Positions 50,725 to 59,188 of a stretch of DNA of 64,000 nucleotides are shown here, piece by piece (the stretch's first letter is position 1; the number at the start of each line of letters is the position of its first letter). A model generated the notes under the pieces. That model was not told the DNA's origin and did not search any database. It saw only the letters and a list, made by a program, of their open reading frames with translations. This DNA is from Comamonas resistens (GTDB taxonomy: Bacteria > Pseudomonadota > Gammaproteobacteria > Burkholderiales > Burkholderiaceae_C): assembly GCF_030064165.1 (NCBI RefSeq), contig NZ_CP125947.1, positions 3,224,001-3,288,000 of the forward strand. Reading direction: 5' to 3'. Position numbers and translations under genes: made by a program.

Positions 50725-50821
50725 AATTTGACTGCAAGCCCTTTTTTGCGAGGCGCTGATGCTGCGGTATTACCCACAGACCCGCCTCTATCTGACTCAG
50801 AAATCGGAGCCTGCGGAAGTC

Positions 50822-52147
50822 TTAATCGCCAGCACTGACCAGCCCGCTCAGCAGACTGTCATCGGGCAGGCGGCTGGCCAGCACCTTGTCCAGCGTCTTG
50901 CCATCCATGTCCATGACTTCAAAGCGCCAGCCCTCCCATTCCACACTATCGGCCTCCCTGGGAACGCGGCCCAGCAGCAGCATGACCATGCCGCTCAATG
51001 TGTGATAGCGGCCGCGCTCCTCCTCGGGAACGCTGGGCAGATCCAGGTGGTCCTTGAGCTCGGGCACGGGAATATGGCCGTCCAGCAGCCAGCTGCCGTC
51101 TTCACGCTGCACGGCCCAGCTTGATTCGGGGTCGCGCGGCTGGAATTCGCCGGTGATCGCCTCGATCAGATCCTGCAGCGTGACGATGCCTTGCACCTCG
51201 CCGTACTCGTCGATGACAAACGCCATGTGCAGATCGGAATTGCGGAAGTTGTCCAGCAGTTCCATGCCGGTGATGGTCTCTGGCACGTAGAGCGCAGGCT
51301 GCAGCGGCTGATCCTTGAGCGTTTTCTCGCCTTTGTTGCGCACGGTCTGGGCCAGCCACTGGCGCGCGTTGAGCACGCCCACGATATTGTTCATATCGCC
51401 GCGAATGACGGGAAAGCGTGCATGGTCGGCCTGCTCCACACGCTCCAGATTCACCTCCAGGCTGTCATCGATGTCCAGGCAGATCACATCGCTGCGCGGC
51501 ACCATCAGCGAGCCAATCTGACGGTCATCCAGGCGAAACACATTGCGCACCATGGTGTGCTCATGCGATTCGATCACACCGGCGGTGCGGCCTTCCACCA
51601 GGATGGCCTGAATCTCCTCCTCGGTCACCACCGCATTATTGTTTTCCTTGACGCCCATGAGCTTGAGCAGGCCACGGGTCGATGCCGACAGCAGCCAGAC
51701 AAAGGGCTTGGTCGCCAGCGCCAGGAAGTTGATGGGGCGCGAGATCAGGCGTGCCAGGGCCTCGGGATGGGTCTGACCCAGACGCTTGGGCACCAGCTCG
51801 CCCACCACGATGGAGAAGTAGGTGATCAGCACCACCACCAGACCGGTGGAGACATAGCCAGCGGTCCTGGCCTGCATGCCCACCTCGGTCAGCCAGACGG
51901 CCAGAGGCCCGGCCAGAGCAGCCTCGCCCACGATGCCGTTGAGCACGCCGATGGAGGTGATGCCGATTTGAATGGTGGAGAGAAAGCGGGTTGGATCTTC
52001 TCCCAGTTTGATAGCGGCCGCCGCGCCGCTGTCGCCCTCGTCCACGAGCTTTTGCATACGGGTCTTGCGCGCAGTCACGAGCGCGATTTCCGACATGGCA
52101 AACAAGCCGTTCAAACAGATGAGTGCGAAAAGTATGGCTATTTCCAT
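50822..52147 (-). CDS. CNNM/CorC (HlyC/CorC) family membrane protein
   Basis: A 441-residue protein: DUF21/CNNM membrane domain (about 1-185, EIAILFALICLNGLFAMSEIALVTARKTRM with GEDPTRFLSTIQIGIT), tandem CBS domains (about 200-335, MVPRSDVICLDIDDSLEV and MAFVIDEYGEVQGIVTLQDLIEAI) and a C-terminal CorC_HlyC domain (about 350-430). Family members affect Mg2+/Co2+ efflux or membrane integrity. The ATG at 52147 begins the first span; upstream residues of the open frame have no homology. It is convergent to mnmC. Confidence 0.92.
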   Translation of the reverse strand: MEIAILFALICLNGLFAMSEIALVTARKTRMQKLVDEGDSGAAAAIKLGEDPTRFLSTIQIGITSIGVLNGIVGEAALAGPLAVWLTEVGMQARTAGYVSTGLVVVLITYFSIVVGELVPKRLGQTHPEALARLISRPINFLALATKPFVWLLSASTRGLLKLMGVKENNNAVVTEEEIQAILVEGRTAGVIESHEHTMVRNVFRLDDRQIGSLMVPRSDVICLDIDDSLEVNLERVEQADHARFPVIRGDMNNIVGVLNARQWLAQTVRNKGEKTLKDQPLQPALYVPETITGMELLDNFRNSDLHMAFVIDEYGEVQGIVTLQDLIEAITGEFQPRDPESSWAVQREDGSWLLDGHIPVPELKDHLDLPSVPEEERGRYHTLSGMVMLLLGRVPREADSVEWEGWRFEVMDMDGKTLDKVLASRLPDDSLLSGLVSAGD

Positions 52148-52422
52148 AGTCAGGCACCTGCTTTCAATCCAGGCGCCTCGGTCATTGAACAAGCCCCGAT
52201 TCTATGAAAACCCAGGCGCCACCACGTATTGCCATACGCAAGCACCCTCCTGGGAGATAGGGACCGCACGGTCAAAACACGGCCCCTGAAAGGTGTATGT
52301 GAGCACCTCCTGGCGCAGCCCCGCAGCCGCAGATGCTCTCCGCCAGCACATGCACTTTTCGATATATATGAAGGACAAAATAATCGTTTGTTTCTATAAG
52401 GGGCCACTTTACAGTTCGCCCC
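52148..52422. other. Intergenic control region between the CNNM gene and the sulfate-reduction operon
   Basis: No gene seen. Before the tauE-like gene there is AATAATCGTTTGTTTCTATAA, an A/T-rich block resembling (but not matching in spacing) the AATAA-n10-TCTTA core upstream of sbp and mop. The operon promoter should lie here. Confidence 0.4.
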
Positions 52423-53226
52423 ATGCACGATTTCGCGTTCATCTTTGCTGGTTTTGCCGTGGGCCTGATTGTCGGACTCACGGGTGTGGGCGGCGGCTCG
52501 CTGATGACGCCGATTCTCATTTTCTTCTTCGGTGTCAAGCCTTATCTGGCCGTTGGCACCGACCTGCTGTTTGCCGCCTTCACCAAGATGGGCGGCACCG
52601 TCAGTCTGACGCGCCAGCGCCTGGTGCCCTGGCGCGTGGTCGGCCAGTTGTGCCTGGGCAGCATCCCGGCAGCGCTGCTGGCGCTGTGGGCACTCAAGGA
52701 ACTGGGCCCGGCCAGCGCTCAGGCCCAGCACATCATGACGACCACGCTGGGCTTTGCCCTGCTGCTCACGGCAACCGCCACGTTCTACAAGGTGGTGGTG
52801 TTCTCCCAGAAGCGCCAGAGCGAAGAGCAGAGCCTGCGTGCCAGCAGCGGCCCCGAAGCCCTGCGCCCGCGCCACTGGAGCCTGCCCGTGCTGTTGGGCG
52901 CCGTGATCGGCACGCTGGTCACCTTCACCTCGGTAGGTGCCGGTGCCATCGGCGTCACCGTGCTGCTGCTGGTCTATCCGCTCTTGCCGCTGCCACGCAT
53001 CATCGGCGCCGATATCGCCTACGCCGTGCCGCTGACGCTGCTGGCAGGCCTGGGCCACGCCACGCTGGGTTCGGTCGACTGGCCGCTGCTGGCGCAGTTG
53101 CTGGCAGGTTCGCTGCCCGGCATCTGGCTGGGCTCGCGCCTGGTCACCCGTACCCCGGAACGCCTGATCCGCTCTCTTCTTTCCGTGCTGCTCGCCTGGG
53201 CGGGCGCCAAACTGGTTTTGATCTGA
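52423..53226 (+). CDS. TauE/SafE-family sulfite/sulfonate exporter
   Basis: A 267-residue membrane protein with about eight spans. The TauE/SafE opening AGFAVGLIVGLTGVGGGSLMTPIL is present, and the second half repeats it as VTFTSVGAGAIGVTVLLL, showing the family's internal duplication. Such proteins export sulfite, sulfoacetate or thiosulfate. Its stop lies 7 bases before the cysI start, so it is in the sulfate-reduction operon, where it might relieve sulfite overload or act in sulfate uptake (as CysZ substitute); both are inference. Confidence 0.88.
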   Translation: MHDFAFIFAGFAVGLIVGLTGVGGGSLMTPILIFFFGVKPYLAVGTDLLFAAFTKMGGTVSLTRQRLVPWRVVGQLCLGSIPAALLALWALKELGPASAQAQHIMTTTLGFALLLTATATFYKVVVFSQKRQSEEQSLRASSGPEALRPRHWSLPVLLGAVIGTLVTFTSVGAGAIGVTVLLLVYPLLPLPRIIGADIAYAVPLTLLAGLGHATLGSVDWPLLAQLLAGSLPGIWLGSRLVTRTPERLIRSLLSVLLAWAGAKLVLI

Positions 53227-53233
53227 CCCCACC

Positions 53234-55021
53234 ATGTACCAATACACAGAATTCGACCAACAATTCGTCAAGCTCCGCGCCCAGCAGTTCCGCGACCAGC
53301 TCGAACGCTGGCAGCGCGGCGAACTGACCGATGAGCAGTTGCTGCCACTGCGCCTGCAAAACGGCTGGTACATCCAGCGCTATGCGCCCATGGCCCGCAT
53401 CGCCGTGCCTTATGGCGAGATCAACAGCACCCAGCTGCGCATGCTGGCGCGCATCGCCCGCGACTACGACAAGCCCGAACCCGAACTGCTGGCCCATGCC
53501 CAGGCCACGCAGGACCAGTTGCAGGCCGCCCAGCCCGGCCTGACCCTGGCCGCCGCGCCGCTGAAATACGGTTACGGCCACTTCACCACGCGCACCAACG
53601 TGCAGTTCAACTGGATTCCCATCACCAAGGCCGCCGACGTGATGGATCTGCTGGCTGACGTGGGCATGCACGGCATCCAGACCAGTGGCAATGCCATGCG
53701 CAATATCAACTGCGAAGCCTACGAAGGCATTGCCGAGGACTGCATTGTCGATGCCCGGCCTTTTGCCGAAATCCTGCGCCAATGGAGCACGCTGCACCCC
53801 GAATTCGCCTTCCTGCCGCGCAAGTTCAAGATGTCGCTCAACGGCTCTGCCGAAGACCGAGCCGCCACCAGCTGGTACGACATCGGCCTGCAGACCGTGC
53901 GCAACGATGCGGGCGAAGTCGGTTTCGTCGTCAAGGTGGGCGGCGGCATGGGCCGTACCCCGGTCATCGGTACCGTGCTGCGCGAGTTCCTGCCCTGGCA
54001 CCAGATGCTCAACTACATTGAGGCCGTAATTCGCGTCTACAACATCTACGGACGACGCGACAACAAGTACAAGGCCCGCATCAAGATCCTCGTCAAGGCC
54101 GAAGGCCAGAAGTTCATCGATGCGGTGGAAGCCGAGTACCAGGCCATCCTGGAGCAGGACGGCGCCCCCCACACCATCACCCAGGCCGAGCTGGACCGCA
54201 TCAGCGCCAACTTTGTCGTGCCCGAGCTGAAGGCCGCCAATCTGCCTTCCAGCGTCAAGACGGACGGCCAGCTCTACCAGCGCTGGATCCAGCAGAACGT
54301 GCGCGGCCACCGCTTGCCGGGCCTGCGCGCCGTGGCGCTGTCGTTCAAGCGCGTGGGCTTTGCCCCCGGCGACGCCGATGCCGACACCATCGACGCCCTG
54401 GCCCAGCTGGCCGACCAGTTCTCGGCCGGCGAAGCGCGCCTGACGCACGAGCAGAACCTGCTGCTGCCCTGGGTGCATGAAAGCGACCTGCCCGCACTAT
54501 ACGAAGCTGCGCGCAAGCTGGGCCTGGCCCAGCCCAATATCGGTCTGCTGACCGACATGATCGCCTGCCCCGGCGGCGACTACTGCGCGCTGGCCAATGC
54601 CCGCTCCCTGCCCATCGCGGCGGCACTGACCGAGCGCTATCAAGACCTGGACGAGCTGTTCGACCTCGGCCCCATCGACCTGCACATGAGCGGCTGCATC
54701 AACAGCTGCGGCCACCACCACAGCGGCCACATCGGCATCCTGGGCGTCGACAAGGACGGCAAGGAGTGGTACCAGATCACGCTGGGCGGCGCCGACGGCA
54801 CCACACAGTCCGGTCCGGCCATCCCGGGCAAGGTGGTCGGTCCCTCGTTCTCGGCAGCCGAAGTGCCCGATGTGATCGAGGCCGTGCTCTCCACCTTCCG
54901 TGAGCTGCGCAAGCCGGGCGAATTCTTCATCGACGCGCTGCGCCGCATCGGCCACGACCCGTTCAAGGCCGCAGCCAATGGCGCCCGCCACCCCAAGGCC
55001 GAAGAAGCCATTGCCGAATAA
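53234..55021 (+). CDS. cysI: Sulfite reductase hemoprotein (nitrite/sulfite reductase family), CysI
   Basis: A 595-residue protein with two nitrite/sulfite-reductase ferredoxin-like halves. The [4Fe-4S]/siroheme cysteines are in IACPGGDYCALA (about residues 438-448) and HMSGCINSCGHHHSGH (about 482-492). The sirohaem-contacting segment KYGYGHFTTRTNVQFNWIP lies near residue 118. It reduces sulfite to sulfide with six electrons. No CysJ flavoprotein is encoded nearby; the donor may be ferredoxin, and a ferredoxin and ferredoxin reductase lie 5 kb downstream. Confidence 0.93.
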   Translation: MYQYTEFDQQFVKLRAQQFRDQLERWQRGELTDEQLLPLRLQNGWYIQRYAPMARIAVPYGEINSTQLRMLARIARDYDKPEPELLAHAQATQDQLQAAQPGLTLAAAPLKYGYGHFTTRTNVQFNWIPITKAADVMDLLADVGMHGIQTSGNAMRNINCEAYEGIAEDCIVDARPFAEILRQWSTLHPEFAFLPRKFKMSLNGSAEDRAATSWYDIGLQTVRNDAGEVGFVVKVGGGMGRTPVIGTVLREFLPWHQMLNYIEAVIRVYNIYGRRDNKYKARIKILVKAEGQKFIDAVEAEYQAILEQDGAPHTITQAELDRISANFVVPELKAANLPSSVKTDGQLYQRWIQQNVRGHRLPGLRAVALSFKRVGFAPGDADADTIDALAQLADQFSAGEARLTHEQNLLLPWVHESDLPALYEAARKLGLAQPNIGLLTDMIACPGGDYCALANARSLPIAAALTERYQDLDELFDLGPIDLHMSGCINSCGHHHSGHIGILGVDKDGKEWYQITLGGADGTTQSGPAIPGKVVGPSFSAAEVPDVIEAVLSTFRELRKPGEFFIDALRRIGHDPFKAAANGARHPKAEEAIAE

Positions 55022-55046
55022 CGCAGCCGCCCCAAGAGAAAACGCT

Positions 55047-55454
55047 ATGAAAATCATTGCTGCCAACGCTGTACCTGCCAGCGACAACGACCAGAAAACG
55101 CTGCAGATCGCCAATGACGCCGAACTCGCCGAGATCGCGGCCAGCGGCGCCCTGAAGGGCGTGGAGCGCATCGAGCTCTCCTTCCCCAAGTTCACCGACG
55201 GCCGAGCCTTCAGCCAGGCCGTGCTGCTGCGCCGCCGCTATGGCTTCACCGGCGACCTTCGCGCCACCGGCGATGTGCTGATCGACCAGCTCGTGCAGAT
55301 GGCCCGCAGCGGCTTCACCAGTGCCGTGCTGGCCGAGGGCCTCAGCGCCGATGCCGCCGAGCGCCAGTTCACCCGTTTCAGTGCCTTCTATCAGGGCGAT
55401 GCGCTGCAGCCCCGCCCCCTCTTTGCCCGCGAATCCGCACAGGAGGCCGCATGA
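55047..55454 (+). CDS. DUF934 protein between cysI and cysH
   Basis: A 135-residue protein with the DUF934 pattern GVERIELSFPKFTDGRAFSQAVLLRRRYGFTGDLRATGDVLIDQLVQMARSGF in joined blocks. DUF934 genes lie nearly always between cysI and cysH in beta-proteobacteria, so the protein belongs to sulfite reduction or its electron supply; its biochemistry is unknown. The stop overlaps the cysH start (ATGA at 55451-55454). The sequence is soluble-type with no cysteine and therefore carries no Fe-S cluster itself. Confidence 0.88.
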   Translation: MKIIAANAVPASDNDQKTLQIANDAELAEIAASGALKGVERIELSFPKFTDGRAFSQAVLLRRRYGFTGDLRATGDVLIDQLVQMARSGFTSAVLAEGLSADAAERQFTRFSAFYQGDALQPRPLFARESAQEAA

Positions 55455-56101
55455 ACGCCGTCCATGCTCCCCATGCCGTGAATGCCGCCGAACTGGCGCG
55501 CGTGAATGCCGAGCTCGGCCGCGACGCCGCTGCCCTGGTGGACTGGGCCCTGAGCCTGGGCCAGCGCGCCATAGTCACCACCAACTTCCGCCCGTTCGAG
55601 GCCGTGATCCTGCACATGGTCACGCAGGTACAGCCCGACGTGCCCGTCATCTGGATGGACAACGGCTACAACACCGAGGCCACCTACCAGTTCGCCGACG
55701 CAGTCACCCGCCAGCTGGGGCTGAATCTCAAGATCTACCTGCCGCTGCGCTCGCGCGCCCACCGCGAGGCCGTCGAAGGTCCCACGCCCGCGCTCGACGA
55801 TCCACGCCACGCGGCCTTCACCGAGGAAGTCAAGCTCGAGCCGTTCGCCCGCGCCCTGCGCGAGACCGCACCCCAGGTCTGGTTCACCGCGCTACGCGCC
55901 ACCGACAGCGCCGTGCGCGCCCAGATGGAGCCCGTGAGCATCAACCCGGACGGCCTGATCAAGGTGGCACCGCTGCTGCACTGGTCGTCCAAGGACCTGT
56001 ACGAATACTGCGAGAAGCACGGCCTGCCCAACAACTTCGACTATGTGGACCCGACCAAGGGCGAAGAGCAGCGCGAGTGCGGACTGCACTTGGCGCATTG
56101 A
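55451..56101 (+). CDS. cysH: Adenylyl-sulfate/PAPS reductase CysH, short form without [4Fe-4S] cysteines
   Basis: A 216-residue PAPS-reductase-family protein. The PP-loop-like opening ALSLGQRAIVTTNFRPFEAVILHM and VIWMDNGYNTEATYQFAD are seen, and the catalytic Cys is in the C-terminal RECGLHLAH. The Cys-Cys and CxxC pairs that bind the [4Fe-4S] cluster in APS reductases are absent, and the segment between KHGL and ECGLH is only about 15 residues, much shorter than in E. coli CysH, lacking the usual GYLSVG stretch. It should reduce activated sulfate to sulfite with thioredoxin, but substrate choice (APS or PAPS) is uncertain. Confidence 0.85.
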   Translation: MNAVHAPHAVNAAELARVNAELGRDAAALVDWALSLGQRAIVTTNFRPFEAVILHMVTQVQPDVPVIWMDNGYNTEATYQFADAVTRQLGLNLKIYLPLRSRAHREAVEGPTPALDDPRHAAFTEEVKLEPFARALRETAPQVWFTALRATDSAVRAQMEPVSINPDGLIKVAPLLHWSSKDLYEYCEKHGLPNNFDYVDPTKGEEQRECGLHLAH

Positions 56102-56219
56102 GATGACACCCCCTGAGCCGCTTCGCGTCTTCCCCCTCTCTCGCTACGCGGGAGGGGGACGCAGCCAGCGCGGCGGGGCGGCCCTTGCGCGGCTGCCCTC
56201 GCTCGGAGCGCGCCAGTTT
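56102..56219 (+). repeat. R1-type 3'-end repeat between cysH and cysD
   Basis: Starts at the cysH stop: ACCCCCTGAGCCGCTTCGCG, CTTCCCCCTCTCTCGCTACG, GGGAGGGGGACGCAGCC, ending GGAGCGCGCCAGTTT. Same block order as after putA and cysD. Confidence 0.85.
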
Positions 56220-56239
56220 TGAAAGCATTGGAAAAACAA

Positions 56240-57172
56240 ATGAACGCCCGTGTTGACACTTCCGTTCTGACTCACCTCAGCAACAGCCACCTGGACGCAC
56301 TGGAAGAAGAAACCATCTTCATCCTGCGCGAAGTGGCCGCAGCCTTCGAGCGCCCCGCCCTGCTGTTCTCGGGTGGCAAGGATTCGCTGGTCATGCTCAA
56401 GTGCGCCGAGAAGGCCTTCGGCGCCGGCCGCATCCCCTACCCGCTCTTGATGATCGACACCGGCCACAACTTCCCCGAAGTGACCGACTTCCGCGACCAG
56501 CGCGCCAAGGAACTGGGCGCTGAGCTCATCGTGCGCAACGTGGAGGACTCCATGGCTCGCGGCACGGTGCGCCTGGCCCACCCCGGCGAATCGCGCAACG
56601 TGCACCAGTCGGTGACCCTGCTGGAAGCCATCGAGGAATTCCGCTTCGACGCGCTGATCGGCGGCGCCCGCCGCGACGAGGAAAAGGCCCGCGCCAAGGA
56701 GCGCATCTTCTCCCACCGCGACAGCTTCGGCCAGTGGCAACCCAAGGCCCAGCGCCCCGAGCTGTGGACGCTGTTCAACACCCGCATTGCACCGGGCGAG
56801 CACTTCCGCGTGTTCCCCATCAGCAACTGGACCGAGCTGGACGTGTGGCAGTACATCGCCCGCGAGAACATCGCCCTGCCTTCGATCTACTACACGCACA
56901 AGCGCGATGTGGTGGAGCGCAAGGGTCTGCTGGTGCCCGTGACCGAACTGACCCCGCCGCGCGACGGCGAGCAGGTCGTGGTGCGCGACGTGCGCTTCCG
57001 CACCGTGGGCGACATCACCTGCACCTGCCCCGTGGAAAGCGATGCCGCGACCGCCGAGGACATCGTGATCGAAACCCTGGCCGCCGAGGTCAGCGAACGT
57101 GGCGCCACCCGCATGGACGACAAGACCAGCGAAGCCTCCATGGAAAAGCGCAAGAAGGACGGGTATTTCTAA
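56240..57172 (+). CDS. cysD: Sulfate adenylyltransferase subunit 2, CysD
   Basis: A 310-residue ATP-pyrophosphatase: the PP-loop LLFSGGKDSLVMLKCAEKAF, then PLLMIDTGHNFPEV and FDALIGGARRDEEKARAKERIFSHRD, and PISNWTELDVWQYIARENI near the C-terminus. With CysN it makes adenylyl sulfate (APS). The ATG at 56240 follows TTGGAAAAACA; a TTG seven codons earlier is possible. It is separated from cysH by an R1 repeat of about 120 bases and from cysN by another. Confidence 0.95.
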   Translation: MNARVDTSVLTHLSNSHLDALEEETIFILREVAAAFERPALLFSGGKDSLVMLKCAEKAFGAGRIPYPLLMIDTGHNFPEVTDFRDQRAKELGAELIVRNVEDSMARGTVRLAHPGESRNVHQSVTLLEAIEEFRFDALIGGARRDEEKARAKERIFSHRDSFGQWQPKAQRPELWTLFNTRIAPGEHFRVFPISNWTELDVWQYIARENIALPSIYYTHKRDVVERKGLLVPVTELTPPRDGEQVVVRDVRFRTVGDITCTCPVESDAATAEDIVIETLAAEVSERGATRMDDKTSEASMEKRKKDGYF

Positions 57173-57283
57173 GGCTCCCCCTGAGCGGCTGCGCCGCTTC
57201 CCCCTCTCTCGCTTCGCGGGAGGGGGACGACACCCTCGGTGCGCGGCGGCGCTTCCTCGGTGTCTCTCCGTTGGGCTGTGCCT
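57173..57283 (+). repeat. R1-type 3'-end repeat between cysD and cysN
   Basis: Begins at the cysD stop with GGCTCCCCCTGAGCGGCTGC, then CTTCCCCCTCTCTCGCTTCG and GGGAGGGGGACGACACC, closely like the copy after cysH. Confidence 0.85.
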
Positions 57284-57301
57284 GATCAAAGAAAGAATGC
57301 G

Positions 57302-58675
57302 ATGACTGAAACTATTAATTCCGTAGCTGCTAGCGCAATTACATCAAGCGCTACAGGCCAATTTGACGCTCATAACAGCAGTGCGCTGCGCTTCATCACC
57401 TGCGGCTCGGTGGACGATGGCAAGAGCACGCTGATCGGACGCCTGCTGGTGGATACCAAGGCCGTGCTGCAGGATCACCTGGCCGGCGTGACCAAGTCGG
57501 GCGAGACCGATCTGGCCCTGCTGACCGACGGCCTCTCCGCCGAGCGCGAGCAAGGCATCACTATCGACGTGGCCTACCGCTATTTCGCCACCGAGCAGCG
57601 CAAGTTCATCATCGGCGACGCGCCCGGCCATGAGCAGTACACGCGCAACATGGTCACGGCGGCCTCGAGCGCCGATGCCGCCGTGGTGCTGGTGGACGCC
57701 ACCAAGCTCGACTGGCAGAACCCCAAGCTGGAACTGCTGGCCCAGACCCGTCGCCACAGCCTGCTGGTGCACCTGCTGCGCGTCAATTCGCTGGTGTTTG
57801 CCATCAACAAGCTGGACGCCGTCGCCGACCCGGCTCTGGCCTTCGCCCATATCAGCGCCGCTCTGCGCCAGTTTGCCGAGTCTGCGGATATCCAGGTCAA
57901 GGCAACAATCCCCGTCTCCGCCCTCAAGGGCTACAACGTGGTCAACGCCCACGAAGGCTGGGCCGGCTACCAGGGCCCCAGTCTGCTGCAACTGCTCGAG
58001 CAACTGCCCAATACGCCCAGCGATGTGGAACTGCCTCTGGCCTTCCCCGTGCAATGGGTGGAGAAGTTCTCCTCCTCGGCCGACACCTCCCAGGGCCGCC
58101 GCGTGTTCTGGGGCCGCGTGGCCACAGGCCTGGCCCAGGTCGGTGCTCAGGTGCAGATCCTGCCCAGCGGCCAGTTGGCCACGGTGGCCCAGGTCATCGA
58201 CCATGCACGCGCGCCCAAGGAAGTGGCCGCCGGCCTGTCGGCCGGCATCACACTGGACCGTGAAGTAGATGTCTCGCGCGGCGACTGGATCGTGGCAGCG
58301 CCCGTGCAAGCCGAAGTGGCCGAAGACGACTTTGACGCCCCTGCAGCCATCAGCCCCTGGCCCAGCCAGCGTGAGCTGAACGTGACCGTGGCCTGGATGG
58401 ATGACGAGCCTCTGGTACCCGGCCGCGTGTACTGGGCACTGCACGGCCATCGCTGGATCAAGGCCAAGGTGCGCAGCGTGACCCACCGCCTGAACATCAA
58501 CACACTGGCCAAGGAAGAGGCCCAGAAACTGGAAGCCAATGCCATAGGCCAGGTACAGCTGCAACTGCAGGAGGCGATTCCCGCCGCAGCCTTCACCAAG
58601 GCGCGTCAGCTGGGATCGCTGATCCTGGTGGACACGGCCAGCCACGCCACTGCCGGCGCCGTTCTGGTGCAATAA
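57302..58675 (+). CDS. cysN: Sulfate adenylyltransferase subunit 1, CysN (no fused APS kinase)
   Basis: A 457-residue GTPase: G1 CGSVDDGKSTLIGRLL, switch region EREQGITIDVAYRYF, G3 GDAPGHEQYTRNMVTAAS and G4 FAINKLDAVADP, followed by EF-Tu-like beta domains. GTP hydrolysis drives APS formation by CysD. The C-terminus stops after the beta barrels, so there is no CysC domain. The N-terminal 22 residues (TETINSVAASAITSSATGQF) come from an R2 palindrome read in frame. The ATG at 57302 follows AAAGAATGCG. Confidence 0.95.
   Translation: MTETINSVAASAITSSATGQFDAHNSSALRFITCGSVDDGKSTLIGRLLVDTKAVLQDHLAGVTKSGETDLALLTDGLSAEREQGITIDVAYRYFATEQRKFIIGDAPGHEQYTRNMVTAASSADAAVVLVDATKLDWQNPKLELLAQTRRHSLLVHLLRVNSLVFAINKLDAVADPALAFAHISAALRQFAESADIQVKATIPVSALKGYNVVNAHEGWAGYQGPSLLQLLEQLPNTPSDVELPLAFPVQWVEKFSSSADTSQGRRVFWGRVATGLAQVGAQVQILPSGQLATVAQVIDHARAPKEVAAGLSAGITLDREVDVSRGDWIVAAPVQAEVAEDDFDAPAAISPWPSQRELNVTVAWMDDEPLVPGRVYWALHGHRWIKAKVRSVTHRLNINTLAKEEAQKLEANAIGQVQLQLQEAIPAAAFTKARQLGSLILVDTASHATAGAVLVQ
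57308..57357. repeat. R2-type palindrome at the 5' end of cysN
   Basis: GTAGCTGCTAGCGC, 9 bases, AAGCGCTACAGGCCAATTT: a typical R2 copy, translated as residues 5-20 of CysN. Confidence 0.6.
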
Positions 58676-58690
58676 ACATCGCTCCTGAAC

Positions 58691-58740
58691 AAGGCCGCAG
58701 AGGCAGATCTGGCAGACAAACCAGATCGCTCTGCGGCCTT
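58691..58740 (+). terminator. Long hairpin downstream of cysN
   Basis: Perfect 12-base arms AAGGCCGCAGAG and CTCTGCGGCCTT enclose an inner CAGATCTGG/CCAGATC pairing. No T run follows, so it may be a stabilising or Rho-related structure rather than a simple intrinsic terminator. It ends the cys operon before fdxA. Confidence 0.6.
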
Positions 58741-58822
58741 ATCCGTGCCGGGTGCTGGCGCGCTTCAGGAAAAAACCTAAAATCATGGGGTTTACCAATC
58801 CCCATCCAGAAGAAGAATCTCC

Positions 58823-59152
58823 ATGACTCACGTCGTCACCGAAAACTGCATCAAGTGCAAATACACCGATTGCGTGGATGTTTGCCCCGTGGACTGCTTC
58901 CGCGAAGGTCCGAACTTCCTGGTCATCGATCCCGACGAGTGCATTGACTGCGCTGTCTGCATCCCCGAGTGCCCAGCCAACGCCATCTTTGCCGAAGAAG
59001 ATGTGCCCGCCGATCAACTGGCTTTCATCAAGCTCAACGTCGATCTGTCCCAACTCAAGAGCTGGAAGAGCATCACCAAGCGCAAGGCTTCGCTGCCCGA
59101 CGCCGACGAGTGGAATGGCAAGCCGAACAAAATGGATTTGCTCGAGCGTTGA
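58823..59152 (+). CDS. fdxA: 7Fe ferredoxin FdxA ([3Fe-4S][4Fe-4S])
   Basis: A 109-residue ferredoxin with cysteines in [21 protein letters not shown] and [19 protein letters not shown]: the pattern of a 7Fe ferredoxin of the Azotobacter FdI type, with a C-terminal helical extension of about 45 residues. A low-potential electron carrier of the cytoplasm. AGAAGAATCTCC precedes the ATG. Adjacent to a ferredoxin reductase gene, with which it may be functionally paired; sulfite reductase is a plausible electron acceptor but this is unproven. Confidence 0.93.
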   Translation: MTHVVTENCIKCKYTDCVDVCPVDCFREGPNFLVIDPDECIDCAVCIPECPANAIFAEEDVPADQLAFIKLNVDLSQLKSWKSITKRKASLPDADEWNGKPNKMDLLER

Positions 59153-59188
59153 TGCTCTGAGGCAGCGGACTGCGCTACGCTTGGCTGC

